Shown piece by piece: positions 27,404-35,677 of a DNA stretch of 64,000 nucleotides. The notes below the pieces were generated by a model. That model did no database searches. It was not told where the DNA came from and saw only the letters and a program-made list of their open reading frames with translations. A program made the translations under genes and the position numbers. Location of the stretch: positions 5,704,001 to 5,768,000 of the forward strand of contig NZ_CP092915.1 in assembly GCF_022557175.1 (NCBI RefSeq). Direction: 5' to 3'. The stretch's first letter is position 1, and each line of letters starts with the position of its first letter. Source of the stretch: Mycolicibacterium sp. YH-1 (GTDB lineage: Bacteria > Actinomycetota > Actinomycetes > Mycobacteriales > Mycobacteriaceae).

Positions 27404-28300
27404 TCACGACTCCAGTCTGTTGATCTTGGCCATTCGGAAGGCTATTGCTGCGACGACACCCGACGCGATCAGCAGCAGGTTGCTCAGCGCCGCACCGCGT
27501 GCGAGGTCGCCCTGTTCGAGGATCAGGTCGTTGACGGCCTGTCCCAGCATGTAGCCGCTGGTGCCGCCGACCAGCGTCGGCGTGGCGAAGTCGGTGAACA
27601 GCGGGATGTACACCAGCAGCACGGCGACGAAGATTCCCGGGGCGGCCAGCGGCAGCAGGATCCGCCGCGTCATGGTCCACCAGCCGGCACCGAGGTCGGC
27701 GGCCGCCGAGAACAGTGTCGGGTCGATCGCCTTCATCGCCGCGTACAGCGGTATCACCGTGTAGGTGATCCAGCCCGTCGACAACACGACGATCACCGTG
27801 CCCTGGTTGAACAGCAGCGCGTCGATCGGCTGATCGATCAGCCCCACGGTTTCGAGGAACTTGTTGATGATCCCGTTGCGACCCAGCAGCATTCGCCAGG
27901 CGTACACCCGGACCACGGGATTGAGCTCGTCGAGCACGACGAGGCCCAGCAGCAGCGGGATCTCGAAGCGACCGGCCTTGAACGCCATCACGTACGCCAG
28001 TGGCACGCCGATCACCAGCTGCGCGATCATCGCCGATGTCGCGATGATGATGGTGGTGATGGCCACCTTCCGGTACAGCGGGTCGGTCAGGAGGCTGGTG
28101 TACGCCTCGAGCGACCACACGCTGGTGCCGCGGCCGATCTCCATGCCGATGCTGATGAGGAACAGGATGAACATCGGCACCAGCACCAGCAGGATCAGCA
28201 CAGTCATCGGCGCCGACAGGTACGCGGCCGGTAACAGGCCGCCCCGCCTCTGCGCGGGGGCGGTCTTCTCGGCCTCCAGCACCTCGAGGGATGCAGTCAC
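27404..28300 (-). CDS. ABC transporter permease, PotB-like
   Basis: 298 residues from GTG at 28300, which overlaps the previous gene stop by 4 bases (GTGA). About six membrane helices, with the EAA-type cytoplasmic loop AAADLGAGWWTMTRRILLPLAAPGI that contacts the ATPase. The family is the spermidine/putrescine-type inner-membrane component, including the long loop after helix 1 (YTSLLTDPLYRKV) and LDELNPVVRVYAWRMLLGRNG. It forms the transmembrane pair with the next permease in the same operon. Confidence 0.9.
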   Translation of the reverse strand: MTASLEVLEAEKTAPAQRRGGLLPAAYLSAPMTVLILLVLVPMFILFLISIGMEIGRGTSVWSLEAYTSLLTDPLYRKVAITTIIIATSAMIAQLVIGVPLAYVMAFKAGRFEIPLLLGLVVLDELNPVVRVYAWRMLLGRNGIINKFLETVGLIDQPIDALLFNQGTVIVVLSTGWITYTVIPLYAAMKAIDPTLFSAAADLGAGWWTMTRRILLPLAAPGIFVAVLLVYIPLFTDFATPTLVGGTSGYMLGQAVNDLILEQGDLARGAALSNLLLIASGVVAAIAFRMAKINRLES

Positions 28301-29139
28301 CGCAGACCCCCACCCACCATGTCGGTCAGCGTCTCCTCTGAGCCGCGGCGTCTGTTGATGGCCTGCAACGCCATCCACATGCCGTAGACGACCAGCACCT
28401 GTGCCACCGAGACCGCCGTCGACACGGCGTTGACGATCGGCAGGTTGTCCGACCGGCGCAACACCGAGTACACCCACACCGGGAACGTCTGCTCGTAACC
28501 GCCGTTGAAGAAGCTGATCTCGAAGTTGTTGAACGACCATGCGAACGCGAAGATGAGCGCCGCGCCGAGCGTGGGCGCCAGCTGCGGCAGCACCACCTTG
28601 GTCATCAGCTGCAGCTGCGAGGCCCCGAGGTCGACCGCGGCCTCCTCCTGCGAGCGTTCGAACCGCACCAGCCGCGCCGACACCAGCGCCGTCACCAACG
28701 GGAACGTCACCGCGATGTGCATGGCCCCGACCGTCATCAGCGACAGCTCGATGCCCAGGGAGGCGAACAGCAGCAGGCCGCTGACACCCATCACGAGCCA
28801 TGGGATCACCAGCGGCGCGGCCACCAGGGCGGACCAGAAGCCGCGGCCACGGAACCGGAAGCGGGTCAGGCCCCACGCCGTCGCGGTGCCCAGCACGACG
28901 CACAGTGGTGCGATGATCGCCGCCAGTATCAACGAATTGCGCAGCGAATCAGCCACATCCGGGTCGGAGAACGCCGCCCGATACCACTCGAACGTGAACC
29001 CCTCGAACGGTAACGCGATGATCGACGAGTCGTTGAACGAGAAGACCGCGAGCAGCAGGATCGGACCGACCAGGACGACCATCACCACCGCGACCAACGC
29101 CGTGGCGAGGACCGTGCCCCAGTTGTTGCGACCCGTCAC
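28297..29139 (-). CDS. ABC transporter permease, PotC-like
   Basis: 280 residues from GTG at 29139, overlapping the binding-protein stop by 4 bases; the frame is open 12 codons further up. Around six membrane helices and the coupling loop AAVDLGASQLQLMTKVVLPQLAPTL. The start of the second helix region (SFNDSSIIALPFEGFTFEWY) is characteristic of PotC-type permeases. It is the partner of the permease at 27404-28300. Confidence 0.9.
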   Translation of the reverse strand: MTGRNNWGTVLATALVAVVMVVLVGPILLLAVFSFNDSSIIALPFEGFTFEWYRAAFSDPDVADSLRNSLILAAIIAPLCVVLGTATAWGLTRFRFRGRGFWSALVAAPLVIPWLVMGVSGLLLFASLGIELSLMTVGAMHIAVTFPLVTALVSARLVRFERSQEEAAVDLGASQLQLMTKVVLPQLAPTLGAALIFAFAWSFNNFEISFFNGGYEQTFPVWVYSVLRRSDNLPIVNAVSTAVSVAQVLVVYGMWMALQAINRRRGSEETLTDMVGGGLR

Positions 29140-30200
29140 CCGCCGGCCTCGATCTCCTGCCACGCGCTGCGCCACACCTCGGCGTTCGCCGGTTCGACCT
29201 GCGGGATGGTGCCCTTCACCTCGGCAGGATCGGCGCCCTTGCGGAACTCCTCCGAAACCTCGGGCAGCGCCGTCGGATTCGTGATCACGTAGCCGAGGTC
29301 ACCGACGACGGCCTGCGTCGCGGTGCCGATGTAGTCGTTGATGAACGCGTACGCCGCGTCGGTATCGGCAGCCTCAGCGCTGATTCCGAGCCCACACACC
29401 CAGGACAACGTGCCCTCCTTGGGCGCCACCCAGGTGACGGCGCCGTCCTCGGAGTTGATCTGCTCGGCGGTGCCGCGGCCGCCGTCGGCCAGGACGATCT
29501 CGCCCGACTTGAACAGGTTGGCCTGGTCGGAGTCCGACTGCGAGATGGTGCGGAACTGGCCGTCGTGCAGCGCGGCGATGATCTTGTCCTTCATCTCGCC
29601 GACCTGGGCGTCGGTCATCGAGATCGGGTCCTTGATGCCCGACGCGAGCGCGGTGTCGGCGAGCGCGGTGAGCCAACCGCCGTCGAGCGCGACCCTGCCC
29701 TTGTTCGCCGGGTCGAACAGCGCGGCGTAGCTGTCGACACCGTCGGGGAAGGCCTTGGTGGAGTAGATGATCCCGTGCGGACCCGACGACACCGGCACCA
29801 TGATGACGTTGCCATCGATGGTGACGCCGTTCGCGTCGCGGAACGTCGTCGACAGGGCGTCCCAGTTGCTCAGCTTCGAGGTGTCGATCGGCGCGAGCAG
29901 ATCGTTCTCCAGCAGCGGTTTGGCCTCGTCGAGGCACACCTCGATGACGTCGGTGGAGAAGCCGGACTTCAGCTTGGCCGCCGCCTCGTCGAGGCTCTCG
30001 AACGTCGCGGTCCGTACGTCGACGTCGGGGTTGGCCGCCTTGTACGGGGCGAGGATCTCGTCGCTGACGGTGTCCTCGTAGGTGAAGGTGCGCAGTTCAC
30101 CCCCGCCACCGGACGCGGTGCTCTCGCTCCCGCCACCGCACGCCGCCAGCAGCAGCGCCGCCGACGCACACGCCGTCATCCGAATGGGATATCGAATCAT
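29136..30200 (-). CDS. Polyamine-type ABC substrate-binding lipoprotein
   Basis: 354 residues. The signal peptide ends with the lipobox LLAAC (Cys about residue 21). The mature domain is PotD-like (LRTFTYEDTVSDEILAPYKA, YSTKAFPDGVDSYAALFDPA). It is distantly related to the second binding protein at 21818-22918, which shares the DVIEVCLDEA/DIINTCVDEA segment. It overlaps both neighbours by 4 bases. PotD-type proteins bind polyamines, but the same fold serves 2-aminoethylphosphonate and other small cations, so the ligand is open. Confidence 0.9.
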   Translation of the reverse strand: MIRYPIRMTACASAALLLAACGGGSESTASGGGGELRTFTYEDTVSDEILAPYKAANPDVDVRTATFESLDEAAAKLKSGFSTDVIEVCLDEAKPLLENDLLAPIDTSKLSNWDALSTTFRDANGVTIDGNVIMVPVSSGPHGIIYSTKAFPDGVDSYAALFDPANKGRVALDGGWLTALADTALASGIKDPISMTDAQVGEMKDKIIAALHDGQFRTISQSDSDQANLFKSGEIVLADGGRGTAEQINSEDGAVTWVAPKEGTLSWVCGLGISAEAADTDAAYAFINDYIGTATQAVVGDLGYVITNPTALPEVSEEFRKGADPAEVKGTIPQVEPANAEVWRSAWQEIEAGG

Positions 30201-30916
30201 CTTTCCTCCAGGGTCGTGCCGTCGAGCAGAGCGTCACTATCCGATCCGAATCGTTCGTGCAGCAGGTCTCGGACAGGCCGCAGATCCGCCTCCCCAAGCT
30301 CGTGGGCGTCCGAGGCCACCAGGTCAGCGAGCCCCTCGGCGAGCAGGCGGTGCGCCTCAGCCGCCACCGCGGGTCCGTCGCAGCCGAGCAGCGAGCCCGA
30401 GTCGACCTGCAGCAGGGCACCTTTCGACTTCAGTTCGTAGGCGAAGTCGTGGTCGCCGTCGAACAGGAAGGCCCGACGCTCGGGGTGCGCCACCACGGGC
30501 CGTAGGCCGGCGGCGACGACGCGTTCCACGTAGGCGAGGATGCCGGCGTCGTGCTGCATGGGGATGTCGTCGGGGCCGTCGACAAGTACCACGTCGGTGC
30601 CCGCCAGGCGCCAGCGCGCGGGGTCGGCGACGAACTCCGGTTCGCCCGGTCGCGGTGCGAGTTCGAAGCCCATCCGCAGCTCCGGGCAGCCGGGTACGTC
30701 GGCGCCGAGTTCCTGCAGGTGGTCGAACGCCTCAGCCAGTGCCGAGGCGCGCTGCGGAGTCCACGGGTAGCGCTCGTCGAGATGGGAAGTGACGAAGAGG
30801 ATTCGGGTGCCACCGGAGGCGGAGTCGTTGAGCATCCGCACGCTCTCGGCGTCAGTGCGCGGCCCGTCGTCGACCCCCGCGAGCAGGTGCGAGTGGCAGT
30901 CGACGAAGCCGGTCAC
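30197..30916 (-). CDS. PHP-domain phosphatase (CpsB/YwqE-like)
   Basis: 239 residues. DCHSHLLAGVDDGPRT is the first metal motif of CpsB/CapC-type PHP phosphoesterases; VAHPERR and ASDAHELG supply further metal ligands. CpsB enzymes are Mn2+-dependent phosphotyrosine phosphatases of capsule loci, but no capsule genes or BY-kinase are nearby. Inside an operon for uptake of an amino compound, dephosphorylation of a small imported metabolite is more likely. Start and stop both overlap neighbours by 4 bases. Confidence 0.85.
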   Translation of the reverse strand: MTGFVDCHSHLLAGVDDGPRTDAESVRMLNDSASGGTRILFVTSHLDERYPWTPQRASALAEAFDHLQELGADVPGCPELRMGFELAPRPGEPEFVADPARWRLAGTDVVLVDGPDDIPMQHDAGILAYVERVVAAGLRPVVAHPERRAFLFDGDHDFAYELKSKGALLQVDSGSLLGCDGPAVAAEAHRLLAEGLADLVASDAHELGEADLRPVRDLLHERFGSDSDALLDGTTLEER

Positions 30917-32064
30917 GACTCGACCGAACCGATCACGTGGCTACAGCTCGCGGGCCAGGACAGCCGCACCCTCGACCCGCGGCCGATCGCCCGCACGTCG
31001 GTGTCGTTGCTCAGTTCGTGCACGACGAGCTGCTCGCTGGTGGGCAGCTCGACGGTGACGTGAGTGGTGGACCCGCAGTACACCAGCTCCGTCACGACGC
31101 CGCGCACCGCGCTGTGGTCATCGGGCACGTCGGCGTCCTCGGTCGGATGCAGGTAGATGCGCTCCGGCCGGACGGTCACCTGGAGGTCGCCCGCCGTCGA
31201 GCCCGCACGCGCGACGAGCCGGTCGCCCCTGCCGAGCACACTGACGTGGTGTTCGCCCACGCGCTGAGGATCCCTGAGCACCAGGATGTTCGACGTGCCG
31301 ATGAAGCCGGCGACGAACGCCGTCGCAGGCCGTTCGTAGAGGCTGCGCGGGTCGGCGAGCTGCTCGATGCGCCCGGCGTTCATCACCGCGATGCGATCTG
31401 ACAGCGTCAGCGCCTCCTCCTGGTCGTGCGTGACGTAGAGGAACGTCGTCCCGGTGCTGCGGTGCAACCGGCCGAGTTCGAGCTGCATCTCCTTCCGCAG
31501 CTGCAGGTCCAGCGCGCCGAGCGGCTCGTCGAGCAACAGCGCCTTGGGCCGGTTCACCAACGCGCGAGCCAGGGCGACGCGCTGCCGCTGGCCGCCCGAC
31601 AGCTGAGCGGGTCGTCGCCCGGCGAGCTTGGTGAGCCGCATCGACGCCAGCGCCTCGCTGACCCGCTGCGAGCACTCCTGCTTGCCAAGGCCTTTCACCC
31701 TCAACCCGAACGCCACGTTGTCACCGACCGTCATGTGCGGGAACAGCGCGTAGTCCTGGAACACCAGGTTCACCGGTCGCTTCGCCGGGCGAGTAGTGGT
31801 GATGTCCTCGTCACCCAGCAGCACCCGACCCGATGTCGGCTGCTCGAAGCCGGCGACCATCCGCAGCGTCGTCGTCTTTCCGCAGCCGCTGGGTCCCAGC
31901 AGCGAGAAGAACTCGCCCGCTTCGACCTTGAAGTCGACGTACTCGACGGCGTGGTAGATGTTCTCGTAGGTCTTGGTGACGGCTTCGAACGTGATGGAGC
32001 TGCCCGTGCGGACGAGCGCACGGGTGTCTGGGAGAGTCGCGAGATCGCTCAGTTTCGGCCCCAC
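30913..32064 (-). CDS. ABC transporter ATP-binding protein, PotA-like
   Basis: 383 residues. Walker A GPSGCGKTT, Q-loop in VFQDYALFPHMTV, signature LSGGQRQRVALARA, Walker B ALLLDEPLGALD and a switch His in VTHDQEEAL; a C-terminal TOBE domain follows (residues about 280-380). It energises the two permeases of the same operon. The start overlaps the alkaline phosphatase reading frame by 16 bases and its stop overlaps the PHP gene by 4. The first 25 residues before the ABC fold are a short unusual extension. Confidence 0.93.
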   Translation of the reverse strand: MGPKLSDLATLPDTRALVRTGSSITFEAVTKTYENIYHAVEYVDFKVEAGEFFSLLGPSGCGKTTTLRMVAGFEQPTSGRVLLGDEDITTTRPAKRPVNLVFQDYALFPHMTVGDNVAFGLRVKGLGKQECSQRVSEALASMRLTKLAGRRPAQLSGGQRQRVALARALVNRPKALLLDEPLGALDLQLRKEMQLELGRLHRSTGTTFLYVTHDQEEALTLSDRIAVMNAGRIEQLADPRSLYERPATAFVAGFIGTSNILVLRDPQRVGEHHVSVLGRGDRLVARAGSTAGDLQVTVRPERIYLHPTEDADVPDDHSAVRGVVTELVYCGSTTHVTVELPTSEQLVVHELSNDTDVRAIGRGSRVRLSWPASCSHVIGSVES

Positions 32065-33365
32065 AGTTCATTGACCACGTCGAAGACGTAGGTGTTGGGG
32101 TGGACGCCGGTGAAGCGTTCGGCCAGCGGACCCGCCGCGGTCACCGGCACCATCGTTCCGGTGTGCTCGGGAGTGGTCCAGTCCACTTTGAATTTTCGGT
32201 CAGTGCCCTTGATGGTGAACGGCCCGCTGCGTTTCGGAACGCCACCGTTCGGCAGCGGCATGTTCTCCGGCTCCTTGGCCCAGTAGGGCACCGGGTCGTC
32301 GGCGATCTGGTCGCTGTTGGGTTCGGGCTCACCGTCGTCCAGCACATTCTCGATCGTCATGCCGCCGGTCTCGTGGTCGGCGGTGACGATCAGCAGCACC
32401 TCGGGATGGTCCTTCTGGTACTCGGTGATGACCTTGACCATCTCGTTCATCGATTCGCCCGCCAGCATCATGTTCTGTGCGTCGTGCTCGTGGCCGGCGG
32501 AGTCCAGATCGTCGCTCTCGATGACGAGGAAGAAGCCCTTGTCGTTGTTCCCGAGGATGTCGAGCGCCTTGGAGACGAGCTTCTCGGGTGCCACATAGTT
32601 GGGATCGGTCGTGTAGTCGTAACCCTCGATCTCGGTGGAGCGACGCTTGGCACTGTCCTGCACGAGCGCCAGGGCCTTCGGTCCGGACAGCGCATCGAAA
32701 GTCGGCTGATCCCAGGCATACTGGTAGCCGTCGGCCTCGGCCCGTTGGACCAGGTTCGACGTGCCCTCGCTGGCGTCGTCCTCACCCTTGTCGGCGATCT
32801 TGCCCGGCTCACCCTCGGGGTACCAGTACTTCTCACCACCGCCGAACAGCACATCGATCCCGTTGTTGAGATAGCCCTCGGCGATGTCGACCTTGAGGTC
32901 GCGGTCGGGCACCGGGGACCCGAACGCCGCCAGCGTCGCATTGGTGATGTCATGATCATTGACCAAACCCGTGGACATGCCACGGTCTTTGGCGATAGTC
33001 ATCAGCGTCGGCACTTGCTCGCCGTCGGGGCCGAGTCCCGTCGTGCCGTTGGGCACCTTCTTGCCGATGGCCCACGCGGTCGCCCCGGCGGCGGAGTCGG
33101 TGACCGCGGCCTCCGGGTCGCCCGGAATGGTGTCGAGGAAGCCCGAGTACGGCAGCGCGTCCATTGGCTGCCGCTCGTCGAGGCCATACAGGTAGTACTG
33201 GATCGCCGTGCGCTGCTGCGGGCCCATGCCGTCACCGCTGAGGATGATCACGCTCGGGTTCTCGGGCGATCCCCTGTCAGAGGAAGTGTCACCGCACGCG
33301 CTGAGCGTCGTGGCACCGGCAGTGAGCAGAACCATGAGCGTCGACATCCGTCGGCCTGAGGGCAT
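32049..33365 (-). CDS. Lipoprotein alkaline phosphatase (PhoA superfamily)
   Basis: 438 residues. Signal peptide with lipobox TLSAC (Cys24). Metal-binding Asp45 (LSGDGMG), nucleophile Ser91 in TDSAAGATAWA, later ESDDLDSAGHEHD, TADHETGG and PEHTG histidines: the complete two-zinc alkaline phosphatase site. It would strip phosphate from organic phosphates outside the cell. As first gene of an operon with a polyamine-type importer, it probably prepares the transported compound rather than acting in general phosphate starvation. The ATG at 33347 is an alternative start. Confidence 0.9.
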   Translation of the reverse strand: MPSGRRMSTLMVLLTAGATTLSACGDTSSDRGSPENPSVIILSGDGMGPQQRTAIQYYLYGLDERQPMDALPYSGFLDTIPGDPEAAVTDSAAGATAWAIGKKVPNGTTGLGPDGEQVPTLMTIAKDRGMSTGLVNDHDITNATLAAFGSPVPDRDLKVDIAEGYLNNGIDVLFGGGEKYWYPEGEPGKIADKGEDDASEGTSNLVQRAEADGYQYAWDQPTFDALSGPKALALVQDSAKRRSTEIEGYDYTTDPNYVAPEKLVSKALDILGNNDKGFFLVIESDDLDSAGHEHDAQNMMLAGESMNEMVKVITEYQKDHPEVLLIVTADHETGGMTIENVLDDGEPEPNSDQIADDPVPYWAKEPENMPLPNGGVPKRSGPFTIKGTDRKFKVDWTTPEHTGTMVPVTAAGPLAERFTGVHPNTYVFDVVNELWGRN

Positions 33366-33408
33366 GTTCGGAGACGTTATTGGCAGTAGCGCAAAAGGTC
33401 AACAGCAG

Positions 33409-33420
33409 ATTGTAAACAAT
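33409..33420. promoter_or_regulatory. GntR operator (site 3) before the eight-gene operon
   Basis: ATTGT-AA-ACAAT, a near-perfect palindrome within CAGATTGTAAACAATATGC, matching site 1 on both sides except for the central two bases. It lies 44 bases upstream of the alkaline phosphatase start. Confidence 0.75.
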
Positions 33421-33470
33421 ATGCGAAGAATGAACGTCCAATGGGCGGCCGGCTGAGCGGCAACGCCACC

Positions 33471-35036
33471 TCACAACGACCGCAGCACCGGCTCCCGATC
33501 CGCGACCACGAACGACGCATCGGTCCGCACCGGCGCGCCCGGGCGCGACACGAACGGCACCACCCGGAAGTCGGCCCGCATCTCATCCGTCGTGACCCGC
33601 GCCCGCACATACCCGCGCCGATTGTTGAAGTACCGGATGTGCGGGTTCTCCGGCAGCACCGCCTCGATCTCCGCCCGAGTGTCGGATCCGTCCCCACCCG
33701 AGCTGATCGACGACGTCACCAACTCGGTCGCCACCACGGGTGAGGCCGGGTCGCCGACCCGCTCGCGCACCTCGGCGGCCCAGTGCGAGTGCACGTCGCC
33801 GGTGAGCACCACCGCGTTGCGCACCGGCGAGTCGACCAGCCCGGCGATGATCCGCTCCCGATTCGCGGTGTAGCCGTCCCACCCATCGGGGTTGATGCCG
33901 ACCTCAGGACCGGGCTTCAACTCCACCCCGCCGAAGAACACCTGCTGCCCCAACACATCCCACCGCGCCGACGACCGCGCGAACCCGTCCAGCAGCCACC
34001 GCTCCTGCTCCACGCCGGTCAGCGTGGCGGCCGGATCGAACCGCGCCGCGCAGTCGGACTGGAACTCATCACCACACGGCTGGTCGGTGCGGTACTGCCG
34101 GGTGTCGAGCATGTGAAACGTCGCCAACCCACCCCACGGCACGCGCCGGTAGAGCTGCATGTCGATGCCCCGCGGTATCGCCGACCAACGCAGCGGCATG
34201 TTCTCGTAGTACGCCCGCAGCGCAGCGGCGCGTCGAGCCAGGAAGCCGGGCTCGGGTTTCGCGGGTACCTCGTCGGCCCAGTTGTTGGCCACCTCGTGGT
34301 CGTCGAACACCACCAGCCACGGCGCCACCGCGTGCGCGGCCTGCAGGTCGGGATCGGTCTTGTACTGCGCATACCGCTGCCGGTAGTTGGCCAGCGTCAC
34401 CGTCTCGGGCCCGACGTGATCGCGCACCCGCTCCCTGCTCTGCCCGGCCGCATACTCGTACTGGTAATCCCCAAGGTGCACAACGAGATCCGGCTGATCC
34501 TCGGCGAGCCGGCGATAGGCGGTGAACCAGCCCTGCTCGAAGTGCGAGCACGACGCGACACACATCGTCAGCGGCCCAAGCGATCCCAGCGCGGGTGCGG
34601 TGCGGGTGCGTCCGGCCGGTGACAGATGACCGCCGGTGCGGAACCGGTAGAAGTACTCCGCACCGGGTCGCAACCCCTCCAGTTCGACGTGCACGCTGTG
34701 CGCCGACTCCGGCACCGCCGTCACGCTCCCCCGCCGCGCGATGCGGGTGAACGACTCGTCCTCGGCGAGTTCCCATTCCACGCCGACTGGCCGCGCCGGC
34801 ATGCCACCCAGACCGTCGTCGGCCAGCGGGCCCGGCGCCAGCCGCGTCCAGAGCACCATGCCGTCCGGGGATGGTTCACCGGAGGCCACGCCCAGCGTGA
34901 ACGGATCCGATGACAGGAGCCCGCGACGGCGTTCTCCGGAGAATCCCACGACGGGCAGAACGGCCAGCACAGCCGCTCCCTTGAGCAGGGTGCGGCGGCT
35001 CGGACGATGGGACACGGCCGAGTGTCCGAGCCCCAC
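33471..35036 (-). CDS. phoD: PhoD-type alkaline phosphatase, Tat-exported
   Basis: 521 residues. Twin-arginine signal SRRTLLKGAAVLAVLPVVGF near the N-terminus; a GTG seven codons in is an alternative start. A PhoD N-terminal fibronectin-like domain (PDGMVLWTRLAP, VHVELEGLRPGAEYFYRF) is followed by the metallophosphoesterase core: CASCSHFEQGW, VVHLGDYQYEY, FDDHEVANNW and VLTGDVHSHWA, with the Cys that ligates iron in PhoD. It is a phosphodiesterase/monoesterase of the cell surface. It follows the eight-gene operon promoter region back to back in the same direction, with no operator of its own seen. Confidence 0.9.
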   Translation of the reverse strand: MGLGHSAVSHRPSRRTLLKGAAVLAVLPVVGFSGERRRGLLSSDPFTLGVASGEPSPDGMVLWTRLAPGPLADDGLGGMPARPVGVEWELAEDESFTRIARRGSVTAVPESAHSVHVELEGLRPGAEYFYRFRTGGHLSPAGRTRTAPALGSLGPLTMCVASCSHFEQGWFTAYRRLAEDQPDLVVHLGDYQYEYAAGQSRERVRDHVGPETVTLANYRQRYAQYKTDPDLQAAHAVAPWLVVFDDHEVANNWADEVPAKPEPGFLARRAAALRAYYENMPLRWSAIPRGIDMQLYRRVPWGGLATFHMLDTRQYRTDQPCGDEFQSDCAARFDPAATLTGVEQERWLLDGFARSSARWDVLGQQVFFGGVELKPGPEVGINPDGWDGYTANRERIIAGLVDSPVRNAVVLTGDVHSHWAAEVRERVGDPASPVVATELVTSSISSGGDGSDTRAEIEAVLPENPHIRYFNNRRGYVRARVTTDEMRADFRVVPFVSRPGAPVRTDASFVVADREPVLRSL

Positions 35037-35199
35037 CTTTCCAGTCGGTGACGGGCAGCCGTCCGGTGTCTCCCCAGCGGCAGGCCGTCTACCGAACAGG
35101 TTGTGTACGTGGTGTTTCCTGATGGAGTCCAGTGCATGTCTGACCTCAACTTTTGCAAACCCGAACAGGAACGACGCGCCCCGTGCTTACTGTGGCGAC

Positions 35200-35676
35200 A
35201 TGCCTGCTGCCATAGAGATGTCCCATCCGCCCGAAGCGCTGCTGCGCGCTGTCAACCCCGCCCTGCGAGTCCTGATCGGTGTCCCCGGGGTTGGCTCTGC
35301 ACTCAAGGACTTCATGGTCGTCGAATTCACCGGCCGCAAGTCGGGACGACGCTTCGCCGTGCCCGTCAGCGCGCACCACCTCGACGGCGACCTCTACGCC
35401 ATCCTCGAGGCCGGGTGGAAGTACAACTTCGCCGACGGAGCACCCGCTGAGGTGGTGTACGCCGGCAAGAAGACGCCCATGCAGGGCCAACTGATCAAGG
35501 ATCCCGCGACCGTCGCCGACATCGCCCACCGCGTCGCCAACGCCTACGGACCCAAGAAGGCCCAGCGCTCGATGGGTTTCAAGTTCACCACCGGAGCGAT
35601 CCCCTCGCTCGACGAGTTCACCGAGGCGGCCAAGCGCCTGAAGATCGCGGCGATCCGGCTGACCCCCCGCGCCTGA
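35200..35676 (+). CDS. F420-dependent nitroreductase family protein (Ddn-like)
   Basis: 158 residues. The split-barrel flavin/deazaflavin family signature is present: VVEFTGRKSGRRFAVPVSAH, LEAGWKYNFADGAPAEVVYAG. Mycobacteria have many of these F420H2-dependent reductases (Ddn, Rv3547 and relatives). The N-terminal helix (PPEALLRAVNPALRVLIGVPG) is longer than in the smallest members. The ATG at 35200 is used; 35218 is possible. Convergent with the hydrolase gene, leaving only one base between the stops. Confidence 0.85.
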   Translation: MPAAIEMSHPPEALLRAVNPALRVLIGVPGVGSALKDFMVVEFTGRKSGRRFAVPVSAHHLDGDLYAILEAGWKYNFADGAPAEVVYAGKKTPMQGQLIKDPATVADIAHRVANAYGPKKAQRSMGFKFTTGAIPSLDEFTEAAKRLKIAAIRLTPRA

Positions 35677-35677
35677 C

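Noticed and set aside
30197..30916. Capsule tyrosine phosphatase cpsB
   Set aside because: The fold is right but no capsule genes or tyrosine kinase are nearby; operon context favours a small-molecule phosphatase.
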